From Bacteroides sp. CAG:927 (GTDB taxonomy: Bacteria; Bacteroidota; Bacteroidia; Bacteroidales; Muribaculaceae), in contig HF985633.1 of the NCBI GenBank assembly GCA_000431155.1, positions 1 through 24,242 on the forward strand: 24,242 bases of DNA. Direction: 5' to 3'. Below, piece after piece: positions 24,144 to 24,242 of this stretch (its first letter is position 1; each line of letters opens with the position of its first letter). Position numbers and translations under genes: made by a program. The notes beneath the pieces are model-generated. The model ran no database searches, was not told where the DNA came from, and saw only the letters and a program-made list of their open reading frames with translations.

Positions 24144-24175
24144 TTTGGTGGTTTAAAAAATACCTCTTACCTTTG
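24144..24175 (+). promoter_or_regulatory. Strong Bacteroidetes promoter reading off the right edge
   Basis: TTTG (24144-24147), a 20-nt spacer and TACCTTTG (24168-24175) match the full consensus, with an A-rich upstream stretch (24126-24142) like an UP element. The general layout resembles promoters of rRNA operons and other highly expressed genes in this phylum. The driven gene lies beyond the window. Confidence 0.75.
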
Positions 24176-24181
24176 CACTCG

Positions 24182-24213
24182 CTTTTGAGAAGCAAACTTC
24201 TCACCAAGCAAAA
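24182..24213 (+). other. Structured leader downstream of the right-edge promoter
   Basis: GAGAAG-CAAA-CTTCTC (24187-24202) is a perfect 6-bp hairpin, enclosed by CTTTTG (24182-24187) and CAAAAG (24208-24213). An ATG at 24224 opens a frame starting MLTIDK to the window end, but the bases could equally be an untranslated rRNA-operon leader; I cannot decide from 19 bases. Confidence 0.45.
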
Positions 24214-24242
24214 GGACATTGAAATGCTTACAATAGACAAGA

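Noticed and set aside
1..24242. CRISPR array
   Set aside because: No regularly spaced repeats of 24-40 bases were seen anywhere in the window.

Overview
The window looks like chromosome of a Bacteroidales bacterium, most likely Muribaculaceae or a close relative. This rests on three things: the tmRNA tag GENNYALAA, protein families typical of the phylum (Arm-domain integrase, DUF3873, DUF4922, carboxypeptidase-regulatory TonB receptor, BspA-like LRR protein), and many promoters with the Bacteroidetes TAnnTTTG -7 box. The species assignment is inference.

Layout. Positions 1-1151 are the damaged end of a mobile element. They hold the C-terminus of a PcfJ-like protein, a small unknown gene, a DUF3873 gene broken after 32 codons, and a tyrosine integrase cut after about 105 residues, all joined head-on near position 842. 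A repeat-rich, gene-free stretch (1152-1597) leads to the tmRNA gene ssrA on the minus strand (1669-2065), a frequent integration target. The remainder is core chromosome.

Minus-strand unit A (5243 to 2168) encodes an L,D-transpeptidase lipoprotein, an NfeD-type membrane serine protease and a small outer-membrane barrel protein. A 14-bp perfect hairpin sits just before the last start codon. Minus-strand unit B (11320 to 5303) runs Lrp/AsnC regulator, inositol-monophosphatase-like enzyme, two-domain GT2 glycosyltransferase, DUF4922 HIT/GalT-like protein, SpoIID/LytB protein and AmpG-like permease. All genes downstream of the regulator overlap or abut. The SpoIID protein cannot carry a signal peptide, because an in-frame stop lies two codons upstream of its start. 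The unit therefore looks like a cytoplasmic pathway for imported cell-wall sugars, and it is the best candidate here for an incompletely described system.

Divergently, on the plus strand, lie an LptF/LptG permease and ribBA, then a TonB-dependent receptor split by one in-frame TGA. The right part is minus strand: a BspA-like LRR protein, thioredoxin, and a radical SAM gene followed by dnaE. The window ends in a strong plus-strand promoter with a structured leader whose gene lies beyond the edge, possibly an rRNA operon.
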